Shown in pieces: positions 25,619 to 33,535 of a stretch of 37,228 bases of DNA. The stretch's first letter is position 1; each line of letters begins with the position of its first letter. The stretch lies in NCBI GenBank assembly GCA_023383055.1, contig JAHDYP010000054.1, forward strand, positions 1 to 37,228, read 5' to 3'. A model generated the notes under the pieces. That model ran no database searches. It was not told the DNA's origin and was given only the letters and a program-made list of their open reading frames with translations. Source of the stretch: Verrucomicrobiota bacterium. Its GTDB lineage: Bacteria; Verrucomicrobiota; Verrucomicrobiia; Limisphaerales; JAHDYP01. The translations under genes and the position numbers were made by a program.

Positions 25619-27172
25619 ATGACCAACCGGATGGATGAAGCACAATGGATCGCGGAATTCCGAAAGAACCGCAGCGAAGATGCCTTTGCCTCGTTGGTGC
25701 GAAGGCACGTTGACTTCGTCTATGCCACGGCCCTGCGGCAGGTGGGAGATTGCGGGTTGGCGGAGGAGATTACCCAGGATGTCTTCCTGGTGCTGGCACG
25801 GAAGGCCGGTTCACTGGGCCGATACCAGACCATCGCCGGCTGGCTCTATCAGACCACGCTCAACCGGGTCCGACAGCGGCTCCGATCCGAGTTGCGACGT
25901 CAACGGCGCGAGAGCATCGCTGCCGAACTCCATGCGAATGCGGGGGCAGGTCAGTCCATTTGGGAGCCGCTGGTGCCCTTGCTGGACGAAGGGCTCGGCG
26001 CCATCGACGAACGCGATCGGTTGGCGCTGTTGCTCCATTGCCTGGAAGGGAGAGGATTCCGGGAGGTCGGCGAGGCGCTGGGACTTGGCGAGGATGCGGC
26101 GCGCAAACGCGTCCATCGAGCGCTTGAACGACTGACGGATTTCTTCCGGCGACATGGATTCGCCGTGCCCACGATCACCGCTGGCACCGCCTTGTTCGTC
26201 GGTGTGTCCGCCCCCGCGAGTTTGGTGGGCTCGATCGTTTCGAGTGGGCTGGCGGCAATTCCAACAGCGGCGACTCTGGGAGTTCTTATGACACCGACAA
26301 TGTTCAAGGCTGGTTTGGCGACCCTGCTGGTCGCGGCCGTGGCGACGCCGATCTTGCTGCAACAAGCGACGATTCGGAGACAGGATGCCGAACTTGGAAG
26401 GCTGCGGGATGCGAGCGCGGAACTGGAGCGGTTGCGCGAGGAGAATGCTCGGCTTGCCACAGCACAGGTAGACACCAATGAGCTGAATCGATTGCGCGCC
26501 GGTAACCGTGAACTGATGCAGTTGCGGGCCGAGGTGGCGCGCCTCCGAACCGCACCCAGGTCCGATGAGGTAGGAGTTGAGGCCGGGCTCCTTGACACAC
26601 CGGAGGGACCTTCAGAATCCGTGACCAACGCGCCTCCGCCGGTGTTCCGCGCGCAACTTCAAGCCCCGGTGCCGGTGGGTGGGACACTGGTCACCGGCGG
26701 TTGGATGACGGCGCCGGGTCGACGGTCTCTCGTGCTGATGACACCTCAATTGATGGGCGAAGGCGCGGCCGACCGGCAGGTGCTGGTCGAGAGCACCTTT
26801 GTGGAAGCGCCTGAGGACGTGTTGAGTGAGGTGGGGTTGGGTGTGCTTTTTGCCGAGACGGAAACGGTGACCCATGGATATGTGTTGGCCCCGGCGGAAG
26901 CCCAGGAGATTGCGCGCCGGTTGAAAGAGACGGAGGGGGTCGACCTTATCTCCGCTCCAAGAGTGACCCTCGTGGATGGCCGACAGGCGAGGATATCCGA
27001 CCTTGGGCCCAACAGAGGTGTTCGAGGAAGGCGGATCGGCGTCAGTGTGAATCTGATCCCCCATATCAGCCCGGATGGACAGACGGTGGATTTGACCGTT
27101 CTTGCCGAAATGGGCGAGCGCAACATCGAGCCGCCAGCGGTCGACAACCTCGCCCCCCCACCAATTGAATAG
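25619..27172 (+). CDS. ECF-type sigma factor fused to a membrane segment, coiled coil and secretin-like domain
   Basis: 517 residues. Residues ~5-90 are sigma region 2 (DAFASLVRRHVDFVYATALR; EEITQDVFLVLARKA; TIAGWLYQTTLNRVRQ) and ~120-175 region 4 (LALLLHCLEGRGFREVGEAL; ARKRVHRALERL). Residues ~185-250 are hydrophobic, probably one or two membrane passes (MFKAGLATLLVAAVATPILL is the clearest). Residues ~252-312 have heptad-like leucines (LRDASAELERLREENARL). The end (~385-500) looks like a secretin fragment: GVDLISAPRVTLVDGRQARI and VSVNLIPHISPDGQTVDLTV. I infer a membrane-tethered sigma factor whose outer domain senses or scaffolds something in the envelope; release by proteolysis is one possibility. 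No anti-sigma gene adjoins it. A second ATG at 25631 is possible. Confidence 0.9.
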   Translation: MTNRMDEAQWIAEFRKNRSEDAFASLVRRHVDFVYATALRQVGDCGLAEEITQDVFLVLARKAGSLGRYQTIAGWLYQTTLNRVRQRLRSELRRQRRESIAAELHANAGAGQSIWEPLVPLLDEGLGAIDERDRLALLLHCLEGRGFREVGEALGLGEDAARKRVHRALERLTDFFRRHGFAVPTITAGTALFVGVSAPASLVGSIVSSGLAAIPTAATLGVLMTPTMFKAGLATLLVAAVATPILLQQATIRRQDAELGRLRDASAELERLREENARLATAQVDTNELNRLRAGNRELMQLRAEVARLRTAPRSDEVGVEAGLLDTPEGPSESVTNAPPPVFRAQLQAPVPVGGTLVTGGWMTAPGRRSLVLMTPQLMGEGAADRQVLVESTFVEAPEDVLSEVGLGVLFAETETVTHGYVLAPAEAQEIARRLKETEGVDLISAPRVTLVDGRQARISDLGPNRGVRGRRIGVSVNLIPHISPDGQTVDLTVLAEMGERNIEPPAVDNLAPPPIE

Positions 27173-27456
27173 TCACGGCAGTCCACAAGCCCCCGGGTGA
27201 TCGATTGCCCGCGAGCATCCATCGACGAAATTCCGCGCAGCGACAGGGTGACAGGTTCGATGTGGTCACGTTGCTCCAGGTGGCGACCTGACGAGCTGAA
27301 TCGCCGGGGCGCGCGCGGCAATGGACCGGAAGGTCCGATCTCCCCACTTGTGATCGACTGCGGGTGTGCCTAGGATCGCGGTCAGGCCCGTGAATCCGAC
27401 CCACACATTTCGGCTGGCTGCCGGGGCGCATCGGCCCTGAACGCGGAAAGTGCTCT
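27173..27456. other. 284-base intergenic region, no gene seen
   Basis: No credible reading frame or tRNA is visible. It holds one copy of the ACAGGGTGACAGGTTC repeat (27243-27258), and presumably the promoter of the downstream zinc-ribbon protein gene, although I could not pick out a convincing -10/-35 pair. Confidence 0.6.
27243..27258 (+). repeat. Copy 1 of a dispersed 15-bp word
   Basis: CAGGGTGACAGGTTC occurs here, again at 29320-29334 on the same strand, and at 36703-36717 on the opposite strand. All three copies are intergenic, and the flanking bases do not match beyond about one base. Confidence 0.7.
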
Positions 27457-28563
27457 ATGAGGCAAAACGTCACCCCTCCCCACCCGGGTCCGTGGACCCA
27501 TCGGCTCCTGGTCTATACCTTCAGTCTGCTGTTTGGGCTGCTGGTCTATTGGCTGCTCGGGTTTGTGGTGCGCGACATCGGCACCTGGCCCGGCCCCAGC
27601 TATGACGAGGTCCAGCGACAAATGTTGGATGCGCCCTTGCTCGAGGAACTCGAAAGCCTCCGGCTTCAGATCGAGGAGACCAACCGGACGATCACCGATT
27701 TCCGCCAGCGCCAGGAGGTCCTGCGCGACAGCACCGCCAACTCGGAACGCACCATGAACCAACTGCTCGAACTGCAGCGGCTCACGCTGCAGAAGGGCAT
27801 GGTATCCTCGGCCGAGGAACAGCAAGCGCTGGCCGAGAGCCAGAAACTCTTCCTCGCCAATCAAACGCGCTACCAGCAGATCAACGAACAGATCGCCACT
27901 CTCAGCGAGCAATTGCGCGAATTGGAAGGGCGCCAGCGCGACGCCCAACGCGTCGTCGACACCCGGCGTGAACCGATCCAACAGGAATACCAGGCGCGCT
28001 ATTCCCGTCATCAGTGGAAACTGGCGGCGCTCAAACTGGCCGTGCTGGTGCCGTTGCTGGCGGCCGCGGGTTGGCTCTTCTTGAAGCAACGCGGCGGGTT
28101 GTACGCCCCGTTGGCCCACGGGTTCGGCCTGGCGGTGCTGGTCAAGGTGGGGATGGTCATGCAGGAGCACTTCCCCAGGCGTTACTTCAAGTATGTGTTG
28201 ATCGGCGTGGCGATCCTGCTGGTGGCGCGCGTCCTCGTCTACCTGCTCCGCCTGCGGGCTTACCCAAAGCGGGATTGGCTGCTGAAACAATACCGCGAGG
28301 CTTACGAGCATTTCCTCTGTCCCGCCTGCGGTTATCCGATCCGACGCGGCCCGCTCCGGTACCTGTTCTGGACGCGGCGGAGCCTCCGCCGACTGCGCAT
28401 TCCCACGCATCCCGGGACGCAGGTGGACGAACCCTATACCTGCCCGGCCTGCGGCACGGTCCTCTTCGAGGAATGCGCGTCCTGCCATGCCGTCCGGCAC
28501 GCCCTCCTGCCAACTTGCACCAAGTGCGGCGCGACCCGGGAACTCGGGTCGGGAAACGCCTGA
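27457..28563 (+). CDS. Membrane protein with a coiled coil and C-terminal zinc ribbons
   Basis: 368 residues, family not recognised. A first membrane helix (~17-37, LLVYTFSLLFGLLVYWLLGF) precedes a long helical, glutamine- and glutamate-rich stretch (~50-185), likely a coiled coil. Three more hydrophobic helices follow (~190-208, ~218-233, ~246-265). The C-terminal ~85 residues carry four CxxC pairs (C288/C291, C329/C332, C340/C343, C354/C357), giving two probable zinc sites. The architecture suggests an envelope-spanning coiled coil with a cytoplasmic zinc-binding tail, perhaps a sensor or structural protein. GGAAAG lies about eight bases before the ATG. It lies 284 bases after the sigma/secretin gene. 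Confidence 0.8.
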   Translation: MRQNVTPPHPGPWTHRLLVYTFSLLFGLLVYWLLGFVVRDIGTWPGPSYDEVQRQMLDAPLLEELESLRLQIEETNRTITDFRQRQEVLRDSTANSERTMNQLLELQRLTLQKGMVSSAEEQQALAESQKLFLANQTRYQQINEQIATLSEQLRELEGRQRDAQRVVDTRREPIQQEYQARYSRHQWKLAALKLAVLVPLLAAAGWLFLKQRGGLYAPLAHGFGLAVLVKVGMVMQEHFPRRYFKYVLIGVAILLVARVLVYLLRLRAYPKRDWLLKQYREAYEHFLCPACGYPIRRGPLRYLFWTRRSLRRLRIPTHPGTQVDEPYTCPACGTVLFEECASCHAVRHALLPTCTKCGATRELGSGNA

Positions 28564-28589
28564 GTCCGACGCCGCGCTGAACGTGACCC

Positions 28590-28934
28590 ATGAGTGGACT
28601 CTCGCCACCGCCGAAGTCAAAGCCGATCCGGGAGACTTTTGTCGGCGACGCGATCACACCTGAAGATTTCTCGTTTGGCGTCGCTCCCATGGCGACAGGC
28701 CGACCGGGACTTCCCGGTGTGTTCTCGTGGAAAGGCAGGCAATATTCCGTGCTGGAGGTGGTGGAGGAGTGGAAAGAATCCGGGGATTGTCGCCACGGCT
28801 CGGGCGAGCGTTATGTCCGCAAACACTGGTATCGGGTCAAGACGGCTGAAGGACCTGAGATGAAGATCTATTTCGAGCGACAGCGACGTTCCTCCGGTGG
28901 ATCCCGCTGGCGCCTCTATAGCATCCGGGAATGA
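28590..28934 (+). CDS. Small protein resembling DUF6504
   Basis: 114 residues, no signal or membrane segment. The core VFSWKGRQYSVLEVVEEWKE, HWYRVKTAEGPEMKIYFERQ and RWRLYSIRE resembles a small uncharacterised family (DUF6504-like) in which a beta-rich domain carries conserved tryptophans. No function is known to me. It begins 26 bases after the zinc-ribbon gene and is probably co-transcribed with it. The start at 28590 is the first ATG after that stop. Confidence 0.65.
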   Translation: MSGLSPPPKSKPIRETFVGDAITPEDFSFGVAPMATGRPGLPGVFSWKGRQYSVLEVVEEWKESGDCRHGSGERYVRKHWYRVKTAEGPEMKIYFERQRRSSGGSRWRLYSIRE

Positions 28935-28958
28935 ACGTTTGCTCGTCGCGGTTGTAAC

Positions 28959-29000
28959 GCAGACAGTCTTGTCTGCTGTTCCGCCGACTGCCCAGTCGGC
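28959..29000 (+). repeat. Double-hairpin interspersed repeat, copy 1
   Basis: Two perfect hairpins in a row, each with a seven-base-pair stem and a four-base loop: GCAGACA/TGTCTGC (28959-28976) and GCCGACT/AGTCGGC (28983-29000), separated by TGTTCC. The opposite-strand copy at 36787-36828 has the same geometry but different stem sequences, so base pairing rather than sequence is conserved. Preceded here by TGTAAC; the other copy has TGTAGC. It lies in the 28935-29118 gap, which holds nothing else I can identify. Confidence 0.85.
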
Positions 29001-29118
29001 AGGCGCTCGACCTGGAACCGACGCAAGTCAGGTCCCGCGACAAAGCTGGCACACGGATTCCAAGCCGCGGGTTCATCTGTAATGGATCGGAGCGCGTCAT
29101 TCGTGGAAAGTCGCGGGC

Positions 29119-29310
29119 ATGATGGCTGCAATCGAAATGGGAAATCTGCCGACTGAATATGCGGTGGGTTGGTTCACGCTGGCGCTGATCAACGCGGGGC
29201 TGGCACAGGGCAAGGGCCGGAGCGGGCTTGCCTGGTGGGCTGTGTCCCTGTTGCTCGGTCCTGTCGCCACTTTCCTGGTCGTCGTGCTGGACCCGGCAAA
29301 GCCCCAATGA
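29119..29310 (+). CDS. Small two-helix membrane protein
   Basis: 63 residues. Two hydrophobic segments (YAVGWFTLALINAGLA and LAWWAVSLLLGPVATFLVVV) are joined by a short basic loop (QGKGRSG). The GRSGLxWWxxSLLLGP pattern occurs in small uncharacterised bacterial membrane proteins, but I cannot assign a function. GGAAAG lies eight bases before the ATG at 29119; in-frame ATGs at 29122 and 29137 are alternatives. Confidence 0.6.
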   Translation: MMAAIEMGNLPTEYAVGWFTLALINAGLAQGKGRSGLAWWAVSLLLGPVATFLVVVLDPAKPQ

Positions 29311-29318
29311 AGGAAATG

Positions 29319-29334
29319 CCAGGGTGACAGGTTC
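29319..29334 (+). repeat. Copy 2 of the dispersed CAGGGTGACAGGTTC word
   Basis: The 15-bp word is at 29320-29334. It lies in the 29311-29452 gap, between the small membrane protein gene and the end of the MFS gene. No other feature is seen in that gap. Confidence 0.7.
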
Positions 29335-29452
29335 GGTATCAGTTGAGTGCAAGCTGCTACACGGCAGCGGGTTGAGGTTGTTGTCGATCTGAGCTGATGA
29401 GGGGAGGATTATGGGGGGCGGACTCGCGGAGCTCGTCCCTCCAGCGGTGATC

Positions 29453-30817
29453 TTAGGGTTGGCCACGGGGCCAGAGGCGAAGCCAGAGGCGCTGGGGAGT
29501 GCGGAGGATATCGCGGAGGAGCTCATCGATGTCGCGGGCGCGGGGTTCGTCAAGTTTCCGGCAAAGGACGAGGCAGAGGCCGAAGGCCGCGAGGGTGCCG
29601 AGGAAGAACAAGCTGTAACGGTTGAGTTCCCAGCCGGCGAGGTTGAGGCGAAGTGCGCGGCACGCATCGATGGCGAGTCCCCAAAGGATGGGGGTGATTC
29701 CGAGCGTGAGGTTGCCGACGACGGAGAAGAGGGCGAAGAAATGGCTGCGGCCCATTTCCGGAACGAGAACCATGGCGAGTCGGGTTTGGTTCATGTTGAC
29801 GAGGGCGTAGGCGAAGCCCATCAGGAGTTGGAGCAGGATCACCAGGACCAGTTGGGGATGAACCACCTTGCCGGCAAACGCCAGCCAACCCAGGAGGATC
29901 AAGAGCCAAAGGCCCAAACAGAAGGTCAGGACCGGTTTGCTGCCGAGGCGGTCGGTGCGGGAATCGAAGTAGGTCAGCCCTGCCAGACCACCGAGGAATG
30001 ATAGCGCGGTGACGAGCATGATGGTGCCTTCCGGCAATCCGCCCTCGACTCGAAGGTAGGCGACGGTGAAAGTCGCCATGCCGCCGTAGGCGAACGACCA
30101 GGCCACGTTGAAATGGAGCAGTTTTCGAAAAGGTGGATGGTTGGCGATGGCACGCCAGGGGACTCCGATCTTCGCGGTGATTTCGGTTTCGGGCGGCGCC
30201 ACATCGGGTATGCGTTTCAGGAAATTGAGGCTGATTGCGCCCATCACCGCGCTGAAGGCAAAGATGAGCGCGAACTGCCAGGGTCGGGAGGTTTGGCCGA
30301 GACAGGCACCGGCCAGGAGGAAGGCGGCGCAACTGGCGACATGGCCGCACGTGGCATCGCGGGCGAGGTATTTGCCGCGGATGGCCAGCGGGACAAGTGT
30401 GGTGATCCAGGGGAGCCAGGCGGCGCTGGAAATGCCGCGCGAGAGATTGAATCCGAACAGCAGCATGAGGAGCAGCGCCAGCTGGGTCGCGGAGTCGAGG
30501 AAACCGCCGGCGAGGGGAACCATGGCCATGCAGAAGATGAAGAGGACGCGCATGCCCCACCCGGCATAGACGAAGCGTTTGTAGCCGACCCGGGCCACGT
30601 GGTTGGCCGCGGGGATTTGAAAGATCACGAGCAACGGCATCATGCCGGCGATGATGCCGAGAACGGTGGCGGTGGCCTCGAGCGATTTCGCGTAGAGGAC
30701 CATGGGACTGCCGAGCACCATCTGATAGGAGAGCGCGTTGAACGTGGCAAAGAGAAAGGCGTTGCCGAGCCCGGCCGGGAAAGCCGGGGTCGAATGCGTC
30801 GGCGGCTCATCGCTCAT
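29453..30817 (-). CDS. Major facilitator superfamily transporter
   Basis: 454 residues with about twelve hydrophobic segments and a charged cytoplasmic tail (LDEPRARDIDELLRDILR). It opens with a short polar N-terminus (MSDEPPTHSTP) before the first helix (NAFLFATFNALSYQMVLGSP). A basic loop after helix 2 (HVARVGYKRFV) and the central break (LNFLKRIPDVAPPETEITAK) fit the MFS layout. I cannot identify the substrate. I chose the ATG at 30817: the frame stays open upstream to 31129, but that part overlaps the kinase gene and lacks family features. It lies 47 bases after the hybrid histidine kinase on the same strand, so the two may be one transcription unit. Confidence 0.9.
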   Translation of the reverse strand: MSDEPPTHSTPAFPAGLGNAFLFATFNALSYQMVLGSPMVLYAKSLEATATVLGIIAGMMPLLVIFQIPAANHVARVGYKRFVYAGWGMRVLFIFCMAMVPLAGGFLDSATQLALLLMLLFGFNLSRGISSAAWLPWITTLVPLAIRGKYLARDATCGHVASCAAFLLAGACLGQTSRPWQFALIFAFSAVMGAISLNFLKRIPDVAPPETEITAKIGVPWRAIANHPPFRKLLHFNVAWSFAYGGMATFTVAYLRVEGGLPEGTIMLVTALSFLGGLAGLTYFDSRTDRLGSKPVLTFCLGLWLLILLGWLAFAGKVVHPQLVLVILLQLLMGFAYALVNMNQTRLAMVLVPEMGRSHFFALFSVVGNLTLGITPILWGLAIDACRALRLNLAGWELNRYSLFFLGTLAAFGLCLVLCRKLDEPRARDIDELLRDILRTPQRLWLRLWPRGQP

Positions 30818-30864
30818 GGGATCGTGCGCGAGCCCGGTATAGCAGACGCGGCGATGGCGGCAAC

Positions 30865-33366
30865 TTAAAGCGCGGAGCGCGCGCCGCACGGCCGGGGAAC
30901 GACGCGGCGCAGGGCGTTTTGCAGCTCGCGCATGCTGGGGGGCTTGTTGAGGAGGAGATCCACCGGCGCGCGGATTTCGGTCTGGGCCTGCATCAGACTG
31001 CCCCAGCCGGTCATCATGATGACCGGGGTGGTGGGGGATTCGCGTTTTACCATGTGGGTGAGTTGGCGGCCATCCACGGTTGGCATGCCCAGATCGGTAA
31101 TCACGGCGTCGAACTTTCGGTTTTGCCATGCCGCCGCGAAGAAGGCATCCAAGCCGGCCTGGCCGCCGTCGGCGAGGGTCACCTGGTGACCTTCGCTTTG
31201 GAGGATTTCCCGGACCAACTCGCGAACCAGCGGTTCGTCGTCGACAAACAGAATACGCAATGCGGGCATCGGTTCGGGTGGGGGCGGAGTTGCTTCGGGG
31301 GCGGGGTGAGACGAGTGGCGATGCGGCAGTGTGAGGCGGATCGTGGTGCCCTGGCCGACCTGGCTCTCGACGTCGATGGTGCCTTCATGGCGCTGAACGA
31401 CGCCGTACACCATGGCCAGGCCGAGGCCGGTGCCGCGTTGTTCCTTGGTGGAGAAGAACGGTTCCAGGCAGCGGCGGCGGGTCTCGTCGTCCATGCCCAC
31501 GCCGGTATCGCTGACTTCGATGACGACGGGTGGGCTGGTCGGTTCGGCCCTGGGGAGAATGGTGAGTTCGGCCACCCGGCTGCGCAGGGTGAGGGTGCCG
31601 CCGTTGGGCATGGCATCCAGGGCGTTGAAGACCAGATTGGTCAGCGCTTCGCGGATTTCCGCTTCATCGCCGGTCACCTCCGGGTTGCGCGGGTCCAGGA
31701 CCAGCTCGAGCTGGATCGACAGGCCGTTTTGCTGGCTGATGTCCCGCCAGCGCGGCCGCGTGAGCTCGGTCACCTGGCGGAGCAGGCGGTTGACCTGAAC
31801 GCTGCCAAACGGACGGTCTTCCCGGCGGTTCCGATAGAACTCGCGGAGGCGGGCGACGATGTGGGCGACGTCGTCACCCGCGGTTTTGATGTGTTCGAGG
31901 AAACGGCGGGAGCTGGGTTTGAGGTCGGGTTCCGTTTCGAGGAGCAACTCGGCGAAGCCGGTGACGGGCGAGAGCGCGTTGTTGATGTCGTGGGCGATGC
32001 CGCTGGCCATTTGTCCCAGGGCGCGCAATCGTTCCTGGCGCATGATGGTTTCCTGGGTCTGGCGGAGCTCGTCATAGGCTTTCTTGAGGTCCGCGTGAAG
32101 CTGGGTCTGGTGTCCGGCCAGGGCGAGTTGTTCGCCGAGCACGCGCAGGAAGTCATGGTCGCGCGGGGTGAACCCGGCGACCTGTTTGCGGGCGACCACG
32201 AGCAGTCCGAACCGCCGTTGTTCGACGCGCAAGGGGACTGCGACCGCGGAGCCCAAGGGAGTATCGGCCAGTCGGTGAAATGGCGGTTTGGGGTTGCGGG
32301 TCAGGTCCGGCACGTAGTCGAGCCGGTTGTGGGGGGATTCCAGGCATTCGACCGCGGCGGCTTCGATGGCCAGGTCCCCGGCGGGCAACGGTTGGCCAGC
32401 CGAGGTCATCAGAGGTCCGCGGGCGGCGGCGACTTCGAGCCGTTGAGTGGCTGGATCGAAGAGGTAGACGCAGCCAAAGTCGATGGCGACGCGGCTTTCG
32501 AGTTGGGCAAGGGTGACGTGGAAGAGGCTGTCGAGATCCTGGCGTTGCGCCATGCCGCGGGTGATTTGGTTGAGGAGACTGGACCGGCTCACCTGCGCCT
32601 GGAGTTCGGCGGTGCGCTCGGCGACCCGGTGTTCGAGGTTTTCGCGGGCTCGATCGAGGTGAAGGTCGCGTTCTTGGATGCGTTCGAGCATGACGTTGAA
32701 ACTGTCGATCAGTTTGCCCAGTTCGTCATGGGTCTCCTTGGTGCCGCGCAGCGAGTAGTCTTTCTCTTTCCAGACGCGTTCGGCGATTTGGGTCAGCTGG
32801 AGAATGGGCCGGCAAAGCACTTCGCGCAGACGTGACGAGAGCAACCATGCCAGGCCGAAGGGGACGAGCACCACGCCGACAGCGACTGTGCCGTAGGTGC
32901 GGAGTTGCGCCCGGTAATCCACCGGATCGTAGCGCAAGAAGACCCTGCCGACGGCGGTGCCTTCGAGCGGCACCAGGCGGTGCATTTCCAGCTGTCCGTC
33001 CCGGAAACGGCAGTTGAAATCGTCCATGGCCGGCACCGGTCCCTGGACGGCGAGACTTGGTTCTGGATGAGATTTGAGCAGGGTGCCATCGAGGGAATAG
33101 AGGCAAAAGGCGATGACTTGGGGCCGGTTGCTGAACTGTTGGAAGACGTTTTCGACTTCGGCGTGGTTTTGCGCATGGAGGGCCGGCACCATCTGCGCCC
33201 CGAAATTGCCGAGCAGCGCCTCGGCGCGTTGGATTTCGGACTGGCGCGCCAGGGAGACGCCCAGGACGATGAACGCGGCTGATGCCAGCGAGAGGGCCGT
33301 TAACGTGGTTGCCAGGCTGACCAGCAACAGTTTGTGGCGGATCGAGATGGAGCCCAGCGAACGCAT
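30865..33366 (-). CDS. Hybrid sensor histidine kinase with HAMP, GAF and a C-terminal receiver
   Basis: 833 residues. A first membrane helix (~14-40) and a second (~159-177) bracket a periplasmic sensor domain. A HAMP linker (~178-235), coiled coil, GAF domain (~270-415), HisKA box with H459 (GIAHDINNALSPV), and HATPase motifs (NLVFNALDAMP, DTGVGM, GTGLGLAMVYG) follow. The receiver (~702-825) has acidic D709-D710, phosphoacceptor D758 (VITDLGMP), T786 and K808. It should autophosphorylate and pass phosphate to its own receiver. No output regulator gene is adjacent, so the receiver may modulate the kinase or feed a distant partner. The sensed signal is unknown. Its downstream neighbour is an MFS transporter. 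Confidence 0.95.
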   Translation of the reverse strand: MRSLGSISIRHKLLLVSLATTLTALSLASAAFIVLGVSLARQSEIQRAEALLGNFGAQMVPALHAQNHAEVENVFQQFSNRPQVIAFCLYSLDGTLLKSHPEPSLAVQGPVPAMDDFNCRFRDGQLEMHRLVPLEGTAVGRVFLRYDPVDYRAQLRTYGTVAVGVVLVPFGLAWLLSSRLREVLCRPILQLTQIAERVWKEKDYSLRGTKETHDELGKLIDSFNVMLERIQERDLHLDRARENLEHRVAERTAELQAQVSRSSLLNQITRGMAQRQDLDSLFHVTLAQLESRVAIDFGCVYLFDPATQRLEVAAARGPLMTSAGQPLPAGDLAIEAAAVECLESPHNRLDYVPDLTRNPKPPFHRLADTPLGSAVAVPLRVEQRRFGLLVVARKQVAGFTPRDHDFLRVLGEQLALAGHQTQLHADLKKAYDELRQTQETIMRQERLRALGQMASGIAHDINNALSPVTGFAELLLETEPDLKPSSRRFLEHIKTAGDDVAHIVARLREFYRNRREDRPFGSVQVNRLLRQVTELTRPRWRDISQQNGLSIQLELVLDPRNPEVTGDEAEIREALTNLVFNALDAMPNGGTLTLRSRVAELTILPRAEPTSPPVVIEVSDTGVGMDDETRRRCLEPFFSTKEQRGTGLGLAMVYGVVQRHEGTIDVESQVGQGTTIRLTLPHRHSSHPAPEATPPPPEPMPALRILFVDDEPLVRELVREILQSEGHQVTLADGGQAGLDAFFAAAWQNRKFDAVITDLGMPTVDGRQLTHMVKRESPTTPVIMMTGWGSLMQAQTEIRAPVDLLLNKPPSMRELQNALRRVVPRPCGARSAL

Positions 33367-33535
33367 GGTGGATGTCTGCCGTTTCAGAATCTGCCGTGTT
33401 CAACGGTGAACCGATGATGCCCTGACTGGGGACACTTTCCGCCGGACCGGCCGTAAGGAGCTTGATGCAAGGCGTATGCCAGCCGGGATGGGAGCTGGGC
33501 TGGGATAATGGCGCCGGCGCCGGCGGGAGCTGAGG

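Noticed and set aside
23072..25708. 878-codon minus-strand frame opposite the debranching enzyme
   Set aside because: Arginine- and proline-rich shadow with no motif; the plus-strand protein has complete active sites.
30818..31129. N-terminal extension of the MFS transporter
   Set aside because: It overlaps the receiver domain of the histidine kinase and is basic, proline-rich sequence unlike an MFS N-terminus.
30919..32835. 638-codon plus-strand frame opposite the hybrid histidine kinase
   Set aside because: Shadow of a kinase with all canonical boxes.
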